A stretch of DNA of 43,139 bases from Bacteroidales bacterium (GCA_017543645.1 JAFYFR010000082.1:1-43139); one strand, 5' to 3'. Counted from the stretch's first letter, positions 17,240 through 26,870 are shown. The notes: a model not told the origin generated them from the sequence alone. Program-made: numbers and translations.

Positions 17240-18073
17240 TTACTTGTTTCTGTATTTAACTTCTATATTGTGTAATTCGATAAGCGGTTTAAGGAACTCC
17301 TCGAGCTTGTCTAACTGCAGCTGGCTGGCGGCATCGCATTTGGCAACTTCCGGTTTGGGGTGCGCCTCGATAAACAATCCGTCAACACCGGCAGAAACTC
17401 CGCTGCGAGCCAGCACTTCGAGATACTGACGTGCGCCTCCGTTTGGATCGGCAGATGGAATTCCGTATTTTCTGATAGAGTGAGTTACGTCGAACACCAC
17501 TGGATAGCCGGTCTGGTTCAGGTGGTAGAAACTGCGCGGGTCCACCACGAGGTCGTTGTAGCCGAATGTGTATCCGCGTTCGGTAAGGATAATTTTGTAA
17601 TTGCCGCACGACTCGATTTTCTTCACCGGCTTAATCATGTTTTCAGGAGCGAGAAACTGTCCGTGCTTGAGGTTGATAACCGCACCTGTCTTTGCGGCAT
17701 CGGTAACAAGCCCCGTCTGCATGCACAAATAAGCAGGAATCTGTATAATGTCGAGAACCTCGGCGGCGGGTTTGATATGCTCAGGATAATGTATGTCGGA
17801 GATTATGGGCATCTGAAACTCGCTTTTGATGCGCTGAAGTATTTCCAGACCTTTTTCCAAACCGGGCCCGAGATAGTAATCCACACTGCTACGGTTGTCT
17901 TTCATAAACGACGATTTGAAAATAACCGGCAGGCCGAGTTTCTCAGCCGTCTTTTTCACATGCTCGGCGGTGCGGAGCATCGTGTCGTCGTCTTCAATAA
18001 CGCATGGGCCGCAGATAAGGAACATCTTGTCGGCACCACAATCGATATTGCCTACTTTGATAATTTTTTTCAT
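17240..18073 (-). CDS. kdsA: 3-deoxy-D-manno-octulosonate 8-phosphate synthase
   Basis: KdsA condenses phosphoenolpyruvate with D-arabinose 5-phosphate to give Kdo 8-phosphate, the committed step towards the LPS inner core. The 277-residue protein has the full set of family blocks: FLICGPCVIED, FKSSFMKDNRSS, YYLGPGLEKGLEIL, PIISDIHYPEHIKPAAEVLD, INLKHGQFLAPENM, TERGYTFGYNDLVVDPRS, FDVTHSIRKYG and FIEAHPKPEVAKCDAASQL. Cys24 in GPC stands where the metal-independent E. coli enzyme has Asn, so this is the metal-dependent class. It follows the receiver-kinase gene by 25 bases and is followed 5 bases later by the transaldolase-CBS gene. Confidence 0.96.
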   Translation of the reverse strand: MKKIIKVGNIDCGADKMFLICGPCVIEDDDTMLRTAEHVKKTAEKLGLPVIFKSSFMKDNRSSVDYYLGPGLEKGLEILQRIKSEFQMPIISDIHYPEHIKPAAEVLDIIQIPAYLCMQTGLVTDAAKTGAVINLKHGQFLAPENMIKPVKKIESCGNYKIILTERGYTFGYNDLVVDPRSFYHLNQTGYPVVFDVTHSIRKYGIPSADPNGGARQYLEVLARSGVSAGVDGLFIEAHPKPEVAKCDAASQLQLDKLEEFLKPLIELHNIEVKYRNK

Positions 18074-18098
18074 ATAGTATGTTGTTGTTTTACAGTTA

Positions 18099-19316
18099 TT
18101 AGCATCGTGTTATCGGAATCGTAACGGTAAACTTTGAGCCTACGCCTAATTTTGATTCCAGCTGTATTGTGCCGTTGAGCATGCCAATCTGTTTTTTGAT
18201 TATGGCAAGTCCGATGCCGGCACCGTCGTATATTTTGTGTCCCATATTGGCGGCTTTGCGGAATTTTTCAAAAATTATCTTCTGATCGTCCTGCGAAATG
18301 CCTATGCCAGTGTCTTTTACCTCAATATGTAAAAACTCCTTGTCGTGTTCATTGTTTTCGATATTTACCGAAAGCGACACCGTTCCCTTATCGGTAAACT
18401 TTACGGCGTTCTCTATAAGCAGCGAGACTATCTGGCGGAGAAAATTCTCGTCGCTTGATACCTTTAACGATGGTTCTTTAATCTGGTTGTCGAACAAGAG
18501 CTTAATATTCTGCCTTTTTGACTCGTCGCGGGCAAGGATGGCGTTGTTGTAGTCGTATATAAACTTAAATAGGAACACCAAATCGGTGGGACGTGTTTCG
18601 ATAGAAGTGTTGCCGCTCTCCAACTTACTGATATTTATAATGTTATCTACAAGATTGAGCAGGTATCTCGTGCTTTTGCGGATTTGTTCCGACAGTTCGC
18701 AATAGGTCTCCCGGTCGGTGTCGGGCATCGAGATAATATCGCTGCAGCATACAATGGCGTTGAGCGGGGTGCGGATTTCGTGCGAAAGGTTGTTGAGAAA
18801 CGCCGTCTTGAGCTTGTTGGCATCTTCGGCGCGTTCTTTGGCTTCCACAAGTTCGGAATACTGCTCCTTGACAAGCTCCTCGAGATGGTTGCGGTACTGC
18901 TCCACCTGTTTTTTCTGGACATAAAGCTCGGTGAATACCCTGACTTTGCCTATAAGTATCTTAGCGTTAATGGGTTTACTCAAAAAATCTACCGCGCCGC
19001 TCTCGATGGCGTATTCCAAGTATTTGTCAACGGAGTATACTGCCGACACGAAAATCACAGGGACATAAGAGGCGTTACGCTGTTCGTGGATTCGTTTAAG
19101 AAGCTCAAAACCGTCCATCACTGGCATCTGTATGTCGAGGATTACACAGGCAAACTCCTGCTTCTGAATCTCGTCCAACGCCTTAAAACCGTCGGAAACG
19201 CACACTGTGGATATGCCGACGTTGTTCAACAACGCCTCTATCAACAGCCTGTTGGCATACTCGTCGTCCACTACGAGGACTTTGGGTTCTATTTTATTGT
19301 GCGATTCGATGTCCAT
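18099..19316 (-). CDS. Receiver-histidine kinase hybrid (REC-HisKA-HATPase)
   Basis: The 405-residue protein begins with a complete response-regulator receiver: acidic pair VVDDE, phosphorylation site Asp61 in VILDIQMPVMDG, Ser91 in IFVSA, and Lys114 in FLSKPI. A coiled linker (about 130-170) leads to a HisKA domain with FLNNLSHEIRTPLN, His179, and a HATPase domain with LLIENAVKF, DTGIGIS and GAGIGLAIIKKQIG. There is no membrane segment or sensor domain, so it is a cytoplasmic kinase whose input is probably phosphorylation of its own receiver. It heads the kdsA operon (25-base gap to kdsA) and has its own promoter box 19 bases upstream. Possible partners are the Hpt protein at 15162 and unknown upstream kinases. 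Confidence 0.93.
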   Translation of the reverse strand: MDIESHNKIEPKVLVVDDEYANRLLIEALLNNVGISTVCVSDGFKALDEIQKQEFACVILDIQMPVMDGFELLKRIHEQRNASYVPVIFVSAVYSVDKYLEYAIESGAVDFLSKPINAKILIGKVRVFTELYVQKKQVEQYRNHLEELVKEQYSELVEAKERAEDANKLKTAFLNNLSHEIRTPLNAIVCCSDIISMPDTDRETYCELSEQIRKSTRYLLNLVDNIINISKLESGNTSIETRPTDLVFLFKFIYDYNNAILARDESKRQNIKLLFDNQIKEPSLKVSSDENFLRQIVSLLIENAVKFTDKGTVSLSVNIENNEHDKEFLHIEVKDTGIGISQDDQKIIFEKFRKAANMGHKIYDGAGIGLAIIKKQIGMLNGTIQLESKLGVGSKFTVTIPITRC

Positions 19317-19335
19317 TACGTTTTTATAGTTGATA

Positions 19336-19366
19336 CAAATGTAGCAAAATATGTTCAGTTTGCAAT
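19336..19366 (-). promoter_or_regulatory. Promoter of the receiver-kinase/kdsA operon
   Basis: On the minus strand a -7 box TACATTTG (19336-19343, matching TAnnTTTG) is preceded, at exactly 19 bases, by ATTG (19363-19366), one base off the -33 consensus TTTG. It lies between the end of the GH18 gene and the kinase start, so the kdsA operon can be transcribed separately from the GH18 gene. Confidence 0.6.
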
Positions 19367-20578
19367 TTTTTTAACGTTTTTTTGTTGTTGAAACTGCAAA
19401 ATTTTGGGCATGACAATCTGGTTGCGCGAAATACGCATCTGGTCGGTGATGCTGTGGAGTATTCGTAACTTACTGTCGGAGAAGTACTCCCAGTACATTA
19501 TCCCTCCGAGCGAATGGATATTAACATAATCAACCTTGCGCCGCACCGACTCTGTATTGTCGTATGAGATAAAAGTCTTGTACTTGTTGCTGAATAGATA
19601 AGGTGCGCAGGCGGCCTTGTCCCAGCATTTGAGATAGTCGCGGTTCTTCTCTAACTCGGTGATTTTGGAGTAAGATATGCTCCCCTCGCCTTTCGCAACC
19701 TTGAACAATCCGTTTTTCGACGACTGCACATCGTTCCATTTCCGTCCGTAAGCCGCCGCGCCGATCACAATCTTATGGCTTGGAATACCGCTGCGGATAT
19801 ACGCCTTAACAATGCGGTCGACAGAATAGCCGGTCTTTTTAAACGAGGAGGAATACAGGTTGGTGTGATGCCCGGTAACGTCGTTCCACTGACCCACAAA
19901 ATCATAAGTCATTACAAAAAAATAATCCACCAAAGGCGCAATAACAGCCGGCTCGGTGTAGGTGAGATAGGGTTCAAAAGCTCCTGAGGCTATTGTAAGC
20001 AGGTATTTTTTGCCGTCGATTCGCGATGCGCTGTCGAGAGCCGTACGGAGTTCCGAAAGCAGCGAAGTAAAGTTCTTGCGGTCGGCGTTGCGTGTAGTCT
20101 TATCCATTCCCGGATACTCCCAGTCAACATCGATACCGTCGAAATTGAAGTATTTCACAAACCTCACGGCATCATCAACAAAAATTGCGCGGCTCTCGGG
20201 AGTGGAGGCCATCTTTTGAAACTGTTTCTCAGTGCCATAGCCGCCCACAGAGATTATCACGCGGAGGTTGGGATAGTTGGTCTTGAGCTTGTTGACAGCC
20301 ACAAAATAGTCGGCATGGTTTGAGTACAGCAGTCCGATGCGGTTGTTGTTGATAACGGTAAACGCCAAATTGATAATATCCACACCTCTTATATCTATAG
20401 TGTTTGGATCTATTTTGCGTGTGCCGATATGCAGATAGGCTGCCACAAGGGGTTTCTGAAGCGACATATACGCCTTGGGCGGAACGTTGTCGAACTCGCT
20501 GTGCGTGTTAACAAGGCAACCGCTAAGCAACGCCGTTAAAAAAACAATCAAACAATATTTAAAAACAGAGTATGCCAT
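19355..20578 (-). CDS. Glycoside hydrolase family 18 lipoprotein (chitinase-like)
   Basis: GH18 enzymes cleave beta-1,4-linked N-acetylglucosamine chains (chitin, or the N-glycan core for endo-beta-N-acetylglucosaminidases). The ATG at 20576-20578 gives a lipoprotein leader ending in TALLSGC (Cys21) and is preferred to an upstream start that would add 20 residues before the leader. The 407-residue protein carries RVIISVGGYG, the catalytic FDGIDVDWEYPG (DxxDxDxE with acid Glu154), FVMTYDFVGQW, and a C-terminal GGIMYWEYFSDS with the conserved Trp. Its lipid anchor suggests action on external glycans at the cell surface. It is upstream of the receiver-kinase gene on the same strand, 38 bases away, but a separate promoter lies between them. 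Confidence 0.92.
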   Translation of the reverse strand: MAYSVFKYCLIVFLTALLSGCLVNTHSEFDNVPPKAYMSLQKPLVAAYLHIGTRKIDPNTIDIRGVDIINLAFTVINNNRIGLLYSNHADYFVAVNKLKTNYPNLRVIISVGGYGTEKQFQKMASTPESRAIFVDDAVRFVKYFNFDGIDVDWEYPGMDKTTRNADRKNFTSLLSELRTALDSASRIDGKKYLLTIASGAFEPYLTYTEPAVIAPLVDYFFVMTYDFVGQWNDVTGHHTNLYSSSFKKTGYSVDRIVKAYIRSGIPSHKIVIGAAAYGRKWNDVQSSKNGLFKVAKGEGSISYSKITELEKNRDYLKCWDKAACAPYLFSNKYKTFISYDNTESVRRKVDYVNIHSLGGIMYWEYFSDSKLRILHSITDQMRISRNQIVMPKILQFQQQKNVKKIAN

Positions 20579-20737
20579 TAATTTTTTTTTGTACCTTTGT
20601 TTCGGGTGCAAATTTCTGCAAAATAGTGCAAAAAACATTATTTTTACAAAAGATTTAAACTAATTATAAAACAACTATAACATAATACTCTGAACAATTG
20701 CGCTTTGCAACAACACATCAATCTTAAATAACGGCAC

Positions 20738-20745
20738 TATATTTG
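20738..20745 (+). promoter_or_regulatory. Candidate -7 promoter box for S9 peptidase gene
   Basis: TATATTTG matches TAnnTTTG, 37 bases upstream of the ATG at 20783, within the divergent gap to the GH18 gene. Confidence 0.55.
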
Positions 20746-20782
20746 GACTAAAAAACGAAGACTTTGTAATTAACTTGAAAAA

Positions 20783-23137
20783 ATGAACCTTGGTTTTAAA
20801 CTGATAATTCCGCTTGCAGCTGCACTGCTTCCATTGGGTGTCAACGGGCAGTACATGCGTCCGCAAGCCAACGTCGCAGAACTAATCGAATCAGAACCAC
20901 TGCCGGTGGCTATGTTTACATCTAAGATAGACAAGATGATAACCTTTAAGTGGAAAAGCAGCAAGACTCTCGATTTTTTGTACGAAGACGAATTAAGACT
21001 GGCTGGTATGAGGTTCAAGCCAAAATCTAACACCCTATCGGGAGGCGTATATTGTTACGACATATCTGTAACCGACACCAAGACAGGCGAAAGCTCTCAG
21101 CTCAAAGGGCTTCCGCCCGACGCTATGATACGCAGCTACCAGCTTTCTCCCGACCAGACGCAGCTGCTTTTCACCAACAAAACCGACCATAGCACCGACC
21201 TCTGGATTGCCGACCTTACAAAACAGACATCACAAAAAATCGCCTCCGAAGTCAACGACATTTTTCCGGGCGTGCCACTCGACTGGAGCGGCGACGACAA
21301 ATATGTGTTCTATCTCAGAGCCGTCAACAAAGGCAAGACTCCTCCCGAAAACAACATTCCATCGCCTCAGATACGCATCAGCGGCGAAAGCGAAGGATAC
21401 TCTGAATATCAAGACCTTCTGCAGACCCCATACGACGAGAAGCTTTTCGATTTTTATGCCGAAACAGAAATTATCAAGCTCGATGTCAGCACATTGGAAG
21501 CCCAATCAGTAGGCACCAAAGGCATCATAACATCGTTTTCGGTATCGCCCGACGGTAAATACGTGCTTGCCACATACCTGCAGAAACCATACTCCACCAA
21601 TGTCCCCTACTCGCAGTTTGGCAACACCATCAAAGTAATTGGCAACAACCACGAAGAGACAATTGCAGAAAACCCACTCCACGAACACGCCTATTCAAAG
21701 GTGAACAGCGGCGCGAGAAACATCACTTGGTGCGCACAAAAGCCCCACACACTGCTCTGGGTTACAGCCATCGACAAGGGAACACTCAGAAGCGGCGCAC
21801 CCTACCACGACATGGTAACAAGCTACACCATCGGAAACCAGGCTGACACAATAATGCGTCTGCGCAACCGTCTTGCAGGCATCTACGCGCTCAACGACAC
21901 CTCTATAATTATAGCCGAAACAAGCAGCCTGTCAAAAAACACAGCGTTTATACAAGTTAACATCACCAATGGCAACGCCGACACCTTATTAAAATGCAAC
22001 GAAAAAGAATCACCTCACCGAATACTTCAAACGCCCAACATATACGGCAGAAAATCAAGCGTTTACTATCAGAACCGCTACATCTATCTAACCTCTGAGG
22101 AGTACACCCGGGAGGGAGCGTGTCCCACACTTATAAAACTCGACCTCCGAACCAAGAAATGCCGCACAATATGGAAGTCGAAACCGCCCAAAAACAGCAA
22201 GTGCGAGGCTATCAACCCACTGCAAGGCATTATCGCTATTAAAAGCGAATCGCCCGACGACTATCCAAACTACTACATCGAAAACATCTACCGGAAATCA
22301 ATTCCCCAGCAGATAAGCCAGTTTGCAAGTCCGTACCAACAAGCCAAAATCCAATCACAGTTAATAACATATATGCGTAGCGACAGTGTGATGCTTTCAG
22401 CAACGCTCTATTTACCAAACAATTACGACAATCAAAGCACTATTCCTACGATAGTCTGGGCATATCCCAAGGAGTACACGTCAAACACGTCAGCAGAACA
22501 GATCAGCACATCGGCATTCCAATTTTCAGCTGCAGGCACAAGCTCCGCTCCTATCTGGTTAGCCGCCGAAGGTTACGCAGTAATCGACGCATCATTTCCA
22601 ATAATATCCCAAAATGGCGTAGAACCCAACGACAGCTTTATAAATCAGATAGTTATGAACGCCGAAGCCGCGGTCAACGCACTTGTGGAGCGAAAGATAG
22701 CCGACCGAAACCGAATAGCTGTAGGCGGACAGTCTTACGGAGCGTTTATGACTGCCAACTTACTGGCACACACACAGTTGTTTGCTGCCGGAATAGCACA
22801 GAGCGGCTGCTACAACCGCACCAACACCCCGCTCGGATTCCAAAACGAAAAACGCACACTCTGGCAAGCCAAGCAGACATATCTCGACATGTCGCCAATA
22901 TTGTTTGCCGACCACATCAAAGCCCCGCTCCTGCTGATTCACGGCGAGGACGACAACAACCCCTCCACTCCTGCCCTACAAAGCGAAAAACTCTACGCCG
23001 CCGTAAAGCACTGCAACGGCACAGCCAAGCTCGTAATACTGCCCAAAGAGCAGCACACGCTCACCGCCATAGAGTCGAAACTCCACGCCGCATGGGAAAT
23101 TGAAGAGTGGCTCAATAATTATTTAAAAAAAAATTAG
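20783..23137 (+). CDS. S9-family (prolyl oligopeptidase-type) exported peptidase
   Basis: S9 peptidases hydrolyse short peptides, often after proline or with dipeptidyl specificity. The 784-residue protein has a signal peptide (cleavage near GVNGQ), a beta-propeller region (about 60-520, with repeats such as SPDQTQLLFTN and SPDGKYVLATY) and a C-terminal alpha/beta hydrolase. The catalytic triad is visible: Ser651 in GGQSYGAF, Asp724 in HGEDDNN and His758 in KEQHTL. Only one gene of the type is seen here. The periplasm is the likely site. Related Bacteroidales enzymes are annotated as 'glutamyl' or dipeptidyl peptidases, and I cannot decide specificity from sequence. Confidence 0.92.
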   Translation: MNLGFKLIIPLAAALLPLGVNGQYMRPQANVAELIESEPLPVAMFTSKIDKMITFKWKSSKTLDFLYEDELRLAGMRFKPKSNTLSGGVYCYDISVTDTKTGESSQLKGLPPDAMIRSYQLSPDQTQLLFTNKTDHSTDLWIADLTKQTSQKIASEVNDIFPGVPLDWSGDDKYVFYLRAVNKGKTPPENNIPSPQIRISGESEGYSEYQDLLQTPYDEKLFDFYAETEIIKLDVSTLEAQSVGTKGIITSFSVSPDGKYVLATYLQKPYSTNVPYSQFGNTIKVIGNNHEETIAENPLHEHAYSKVNSGARNITWCAQKPHTLLWVTAIDKGTLRSGAPYHDMVTSYTIGNQADTIMRLRNRLAGIYALNDTSIIIAETSSLSKNTAFIQVNITNGNADTLLKCNEKESPHRILQTPNIYGRKSSVYYQNRYIYLTSEEYTREGACPTLIKLDLRTKKCRTIWKSKPPKNSKCEAINPLQGIIAIKSESPDDYPNYYIENIYRKSIPQQISQFASPYQQAKIQSQLITYMRSDSVMLSATLYLPNNYDNQSTIPTIVWAYPKEYTSNTSAEQISTSAFQFSAAGTSSAPIWLAAEGYAVIDASFPIISQNGVEPNDSFINQIVMNAEAAVNALVERKIADRNRIAVGGQSYGAFMTANLLAHTQLFAAGIAQSGCYNRTNTPLGFQNEKRTLWQAKQTYLDMSPILFADHIKAPLLLIHGEDDNNPSTPALQSEKLYAAVKHCNGTAKLVILPKEQHTLTAIESKLHAAWEIEEWLNNYLKKN

Positions 23138-23233
23138 GTTAAATAATACATCTTAAAGCATTATACATCAACAAATTAAGCAATATACTAAAAGTAATTG
23201 CCATAAAAAAGCTTGAAAAAATCTTCCCAACTA

Positions 23234-23264
23234 TTTGCAAAACCAAAAAAAAGCAGTAAGTTTG
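23234..23264 (+). promoter_or_regulatory. Consensus promoter of rplS
   Basis: TTTG at 23234-23237, a spacer of 19 bases, then TAAGTTTG at 23257-23264: both elements match the Bacteroidota primary sigma-factor consensus (TTTG-N19-TAnnTTTG). This is the best promoter in the window; the ATG follows 43 bases later. Confidence 0.85.
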
Positions 23265-23307
23265 CACGCTGAAAAAAAAAGATTATAACGTTAATAAAGA
23301 TAAAACC

Positions 23308-23655
23308 ATGGAATTATTGAAAGTAGTTGAAGAACAGTACCATCAGAACAGGGAATGGCCTGACTTCAACAGCGGTGACACAATCACCGTACATTACAAA
23401 AATGTTGAAGGCAACAAGGAGCGCATCCAGCAGTTCAGAGGTATAGTAATACAGAAGAAAGGTAGCGGAATCAGCGCAACATTCACAGTAAGAAAAATGT
23501 CGGGCAGCGTAGGAGTAGAAAGAATTTTCCCCGTTGAATCTCCCTTCATTACAAAAGTAGAACTCAACAAACGCGGTATCGTACGCCGTGCAAGAATATA
23601 CTACGTAAGAGAGCTTACCGGCAAAAAAGCACGCATCAAAGAGAAAAGAATTTGA
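23308..23655 (+). CDS. rplS: 50S ribosomal protein L19
   Basis: L19 sits at the interface of the two ribosomal subunits. The 115-residue length is normal for the family. Diagnostic stretches are [53 protein letters not shown], and the basic C-terminus [20 protein letters not shown]. It forms a single-gene transcript with a consensus promoter and a terminator. Confidence 0.98.
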   Translation: MELLKVVEEQYHQNREWPDFNSGDTITVHYKNVEGNKERIQQFRGIVIQKKGSGISATFTVRKMSGSVGVERIFPVESPFITKVELNKRGIVRRARIYYVRELTGKKARIKEKRI

Positions 23656-23680
23656 TCGCACTAACCAAACAGATACAAAA

Positions 23681-23706
23681 AATCCTCGCCCCGAGGATTT
23701 TTTTTT
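23681..23706 (+). terminator. Rho-independent terminator of rplS
   Basis: An 8-bp stem (AATCCTCG at 23681-23688 with 23692-23699), a 3-nt loop and a long T run, 25 bases after the rplS stop codon. Confidence 0.9.
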
Positions 23707-23781
23707 GCCAAAAAATCAAAAAAAACATTCGTTTAGCGCAAAATTACCGCGAGAAAATTTTTTTAATAATTACGAAAACCA

Positions 23782-23789
23782 TAATTTTG
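23782..23789 (+). promoter_or_regulatory. Candidate -7 promoter box for membrane TPR gene
   Basis: TAATTTTG matches TAnnTTTG, 35 bases upstream of the ATG at 23825; the expected -33 position is a T run. Confidence 0.55.
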
Positions 23790-23824
23790 CGGCATTAAAA
23801 ACTGAATAAAACAAATCTTAAAAA

Positions 23825-24523
23825 ATGGCTAATACAGAAGAAAACAACGAACAACAAGACCAGCTCGAAATAGTTGAGTCGAAATTTGGAAAAACTGAGC
23901 AGTACATCGAAGAAAACCGTAACAGGATTTTCACCGTCATAGCAGTTATCGCCATAATCATCTTAGGCTTTATGGCATATCAGAAATATATCAAGAAGCC
24001 AAAAGAGGAAAAAGCCGCTGCACAAATGTTCCAGGCAGAGAACTATTTTGAACGCGACTCGTTCAACCTCGCTCTCAACGGCGACGGCAACTATCCCGGT
24101 TTCGTAAAAATCATGAGCGAATATTCTGGCACAAAAGCCGGTAACAACGCAAAATACTATGCCGGCATATGCTATTTCCACACAAAGGAATACGACAAGG
24201 CTATCGAATGTCTCAACGGTTTTTCAGCCGACGACGAATCGTTGAATCCCATTGCAAAAGGCCTTATCGGCGACTGCTGGATGGAAAAAGGCGACATCGC
24301 AAAAGCTCAGAAATACTACAAAGACGCAGTTAAAGCCGCCAAAGGCAATACGTTTGTTGCTCCTATTTACCTCAATAAGCTTGGCAAATCGTTTGAAAAA
24401 CAGAGCAACTGGCAGGAGGCTCTCAATGCCTACACCACTATCAAGAAAGAATATCCTTCGTCTAACGAGAGCAGGACAATCGACCGCAGCATCGAATACA
24501 TGAACATCAAACTTGGGAAATAA
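23825..24523 (+). CDS. Membrane-anchored TPR protein (YfgM-like topology)
   Basis: The 232-residue protein has an acidic, charged N-terminus of about 33 residues, one membrane helix (residues 35-52, IFTVIAVIAIIILGFMAY), and then TPR-like helical pairs on the far side: AKYYAGICYFHTKEYDKAIECL, AKGLIGDCWMEKGDIAKAQKYY, and LNKLGKSFEKQSNWQEALNAY. This layout matches YfgM-type proteins, which act in periplasmic chaperone networks at the Sec translocon. The sequence similarity I can judge is only to the general TPR fold, so the role is inference. It is transcribed alone and ends in a strong terminator. Confidence 0.85.
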   Translation: MANTEENNEQQDQLEIVESKFGKTEQYIEENRNRIFTVIAVIAIIILGFMAYQKYIKKPKEEKAAAQMFQAENYFERDSFNLALNGDGNYPGFVKIMSEYSGTKAGNNAKYYAGICYFHTKEYDKAIECLNGFSADDESLNPIAKGLIGDCWMEKGDIAKAQKYYKDAVKAAKGNTFVAPIYLNKLGKSFEKQSNWQEALNAYTTIKKEYPSSNESRTIDRSIEYMNIKLGK

Positions 24524-24553
24524 ACATATTTCATTAATACCATAAACAAAAAA

Positions 24554-24586
24554 GGCACCCTGGAAATTTCAGGGTGCCCTTTTTTT
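24554..24586 (+). terminator. Bidirectional terminator between TPR gene and chemoreceptor
   Basis: A 9-bp GC-rich stem (GGCACCCTG at 24554-24562 with CAGGGTGCC at 24570-24578), a 7-nt loop, a T tract downstream and an A tract upstream. It can end transcription of both convergent genes. Confidence 0.92.
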
Positions 24587-24595
24587 AAATAACAA

Positions 24596-26695
24596 TTAAA
24601 ACCTCTCGTAATCAGAATCTTTTGTGTTGTCTGCCAGATTGATAAATGTTCCTTTGGTGTTAGCCGGAGGCAAAGTCTCCTGCCTTGAAAGCTGAATCTG
24701 CTTTGGCTCGCGCTTGCGCACAGACGGTTCAACATTGCGTACTGTCTCTACCTTGGACGCAGACGACGGCATGGAAGTAGGATGTGAAACTGGTTTTGCA
24801 GCAGCCTTTTTGCTGTTGGCGGTAGTGGAAACCACTCTGTTTTTGCGCGTCGGGCTGTTAGTTTCGTTGCCTGTCTTGAAAAATCCTACCGACTGTTTCA
24901 GCTCGTCGCTCTTGATAGCAAGCTGATGGCTTGTGGCGGCAAGCTCCTCGGCCGAAGCGGCATATTTCTGTGTTACATCGTTGAGCTGCTGTACCGCATG
25001 GTTAATCTGGTTGATGCCGCTGCTCTGCTCGGTGCTTGCCGCAGCTATCTCGCGCACAAGGTCGGCAGTTTTTTCAATATCGGGAATAATATTCTTAAGA
25101 AGCTTTTCGGCGTTTTCCGAAATGGTAACGCCCTCTTTAGAAACCTTGTCGATTTCGGATGCAGCTGTAGCACTACGCTCGGCGAGCTTGCGCACCTCGG
25201 CAGCCACCACAGCGAAACCTTTGCCCTGCTCACCGGCTCTGGCTGCTTCCACGGCAGCGTTGAGGGCGAGAATATTAGTCTGGAAGGCTATTTCGTCGAT
25301 AATCGAAATTTTAGCGGCGATGTCTTTCATAGCAGCCATGCTCTGCTGACTTGCCACGCTGCTCTCGCGGATGCTCTTAAGAGCCTTCTGTGCAATACGC
25401 TCGGTCTCACGGGCGTTCTCGCTGTTCTGGTTGATGCCTGCGCTCATCTCCTCTATCGAAGAAGAAACCTCCTGAGCCGAAGATGCCTGCGCACCGGCAC
25501 CGTCGCTCATAAGCTGCGATGTCCGCGCTATCTCCGTACTGTGCTCGCTGATGCTGTTGGCTCCTTCGGTGATACGCGAAACTATGCCGTTCATTTTTGT
25601 GGTCATAACATTCACCTTGTCTGCCATCTGTCCAAACTCGTCGGAAGAATCCACTTCGAGCTTGTGAGTCAAATCTCCGTCGGTAAGATGCTGTACACCC
25701 AAGAAAGTGGTTGCAGCACGGTTGCCGATGCGTTTAGACAAGAGGACTGACATAATAATGCACACCACTAAAATCAGTATTATTGCTATGTCGTATGTGT
25801 AGACCATTGCCATAAGGTTGTCGCTGACTGTTCCGAACGACTGCTTGGTATTATCTAACACCATATCAGCGAGTTTTTGCGACTCGTCTCTCACACTATT
25901 GCCGGCAGTATTGGCTTGTGCCACATAGTTATTAAAAGCTGAAACCTCGGTATTGAATTCTGGCAACAGGTCGATATAGCTCTGAAGTTGTTGCTGGGCA
26001 TTGTTAACATTGCGTGTGATGCCGTATGCAGATGCGAAACTGGCAATTTGTGAGAGAATAGCCTTCATCTTGGTTATCTGATCGTTGAGTCCCTGTCCCT
26101 GTGACGCGCCGAACAATCCCCTGATTGCCCCCGACTGGTCGATAGCATCCTGAACGATGAGCATACGCTGACCTATATCGGTGTTACGCTGCTGAGGAAC
26201 GGTGTTGGCAATAATCTTGCGGATATTAACAAGCTCTTGCGTAAGCTGTCCGCGAAAAGCGATCATTCTGCTGTAGATAGAGTTTTTGGCATTGTTTTTA
26301 TCCATTGCCAAACTTGCATAAGACTCGTAGTCGTTGAGGCTCTTTTCCAAACGGTCGATTACGGGACGCTCGTCTGCAGAGACGATTTTTTGAAGCTCGG
26401 TGATACTTGCATGAGCTTTGGCAAGATTCTCTTTGCCGCCAAGTTTGATATTCGACTCGTTGCTGAACGAAAGGAACAGGCTCTGCTGCTCCCTCATAGC
26501 CAAAAGAATATTGGTGGTAATCTCCTGACACAGACGGTTTTGCGGAAGCATATCCTCTGCTACGTTTTTAATATTGGTTTCGGACGCACGTCCGCGAAAA
26601 TACATCAAAGCTGATGTTATCAAAAGCATCACCACGATGCACAAAAATATCGTGGCTATCTTTTTTCCTACAGAAAGGTTTTTTAAACTAAGCAT
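24596..26695 (-). CDS. Methyl-accepting chemotaxis protein 1
   Basis: A transmembrane chemoreceptor that senses a periplasmic ligand and controls the CheA kinase. The 699 residues run as TM1 (about 12-32), a helical periplasmic sensor (33-300), TM2 (301-320), HAMP (321-375) and a long cytoplasmic coiled coil. The signalling tip is [20 protein letters not shown] followed by [23 protein letters not shown] (466-508). After the coiled coil comes a roughly 80-residue Ser/Pro/Lys-rich flexible linker, and the protein ends in [18 protein letters not shown]. The last five residues, DYERF, resemble the NWETF-type tether for CheR/CheB methylation enzymes. A paralogue lies immediately upstream. No che or flagellar genes are in the window. 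Confidence 0.95.
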   Translation of the reverse strand: MLSLKNLSVGKKIATIFLCIVVMLLITSALMYFRGRASETNIKNVAEDMLPQNRLCQEITTNILLAMREQQSLFLSFSNESNIKLGGKENLAKAHASITELQKIVSADERPVIDRLEKSLNDYESYASLAMDKNNAKNSIYSRMIAFRGQLTQELVNIRKIIANTVPQQRNTDIGQRMLIVQDAIDQSGAIRGLFGASQGQGLNDQITKMKAILSQIASFASAYGITRNVNNAQQQLQSYIDLLPEFNTEVSAFNNYVAQANTAGNSVRDESQKLADMVLDNTKQSFGTVSDNLMAMVYTYDIAIILILVVCIIMSVLLSKRIGNRAATTFLGVQHLTDGDLTHKLEVDSSDEFGQMADKVNVMTTKMNGIVSRITEGANSISEHSTEIARTSQLMSDGAGAQASSAQEVSSSIEEMSAGINQNSENARETERIAQKALKSIRESSVASQQSMAAMKDIAAKISIIDEIAFQTNILALNAAVEAARAGEQGKGFAVVAAEVRKLAERSATAASEIDKVSKEGVTISENAEKLLKNIIPDIEKTADLVREIAAASTEQSSGINQINHAVQQLNDVTQKYAASAEELAATSHQLAIKSDELKQSVGFFKTGNETNSPTRKNRVVSTTANSKKAAAKPVSHPTSMPSSASKVETVRNVEPSVRKREPKQIQLSRQETLPPANTKGTFINLADNTKDSDYERF

Positions 26696-26812
26696 AATTT
26701 TTTCAGAGATTAAAATGTTTCAAACAATAAAGAATCTAAATAATCATTAGTATTATAAGCAAATACCTTGCAAAATGTTACTCAAAAACATAAAAATTCT
26801 AACCTTTTTTTA

Positions 26813-26845
26813 TAAAAAAACCGTCCAAGAAAACTCTCAGACGGT
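26813..26845 (-). terminator. Terminator of chemoreceptor 2
   Basis: On the minus strand ACCGTC (26840-26845) pairs with GACGGT (26820-26825) around a partly paired 14-nt loop, followed by a T tract (A run at 26814-26820 on the plus strand). It sits 26 bases after the stop codon of the upstream receptor gene and separates the two receptor transcripts. Confidence 0.75.
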
Positions 26846-26870
26846 ACACAATAAATACTCTTTTCAACAA

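Noticed and set aside
17360..18124. 254-codon plus-strand open frame over kdsA
   Set aside because: Antisense shadow of kdsA, which is certain from its motifs.
24596..24600. Chemoreceptor DYERF tail as a protease degradation tag
   Set aside because: Clp-type degrons usually end in small hydrophobic residues such as LAA; the aromatic-x-x-Phe ending on a linker fits the CheR/CheB tether better.
24926..25750. 274-codon plus-strand open frame
   Set aside because: Antisense to the chemoreceptor signalling domain; its length comes from the biased codon use of the real gene, and the translation has no recognisable domain.
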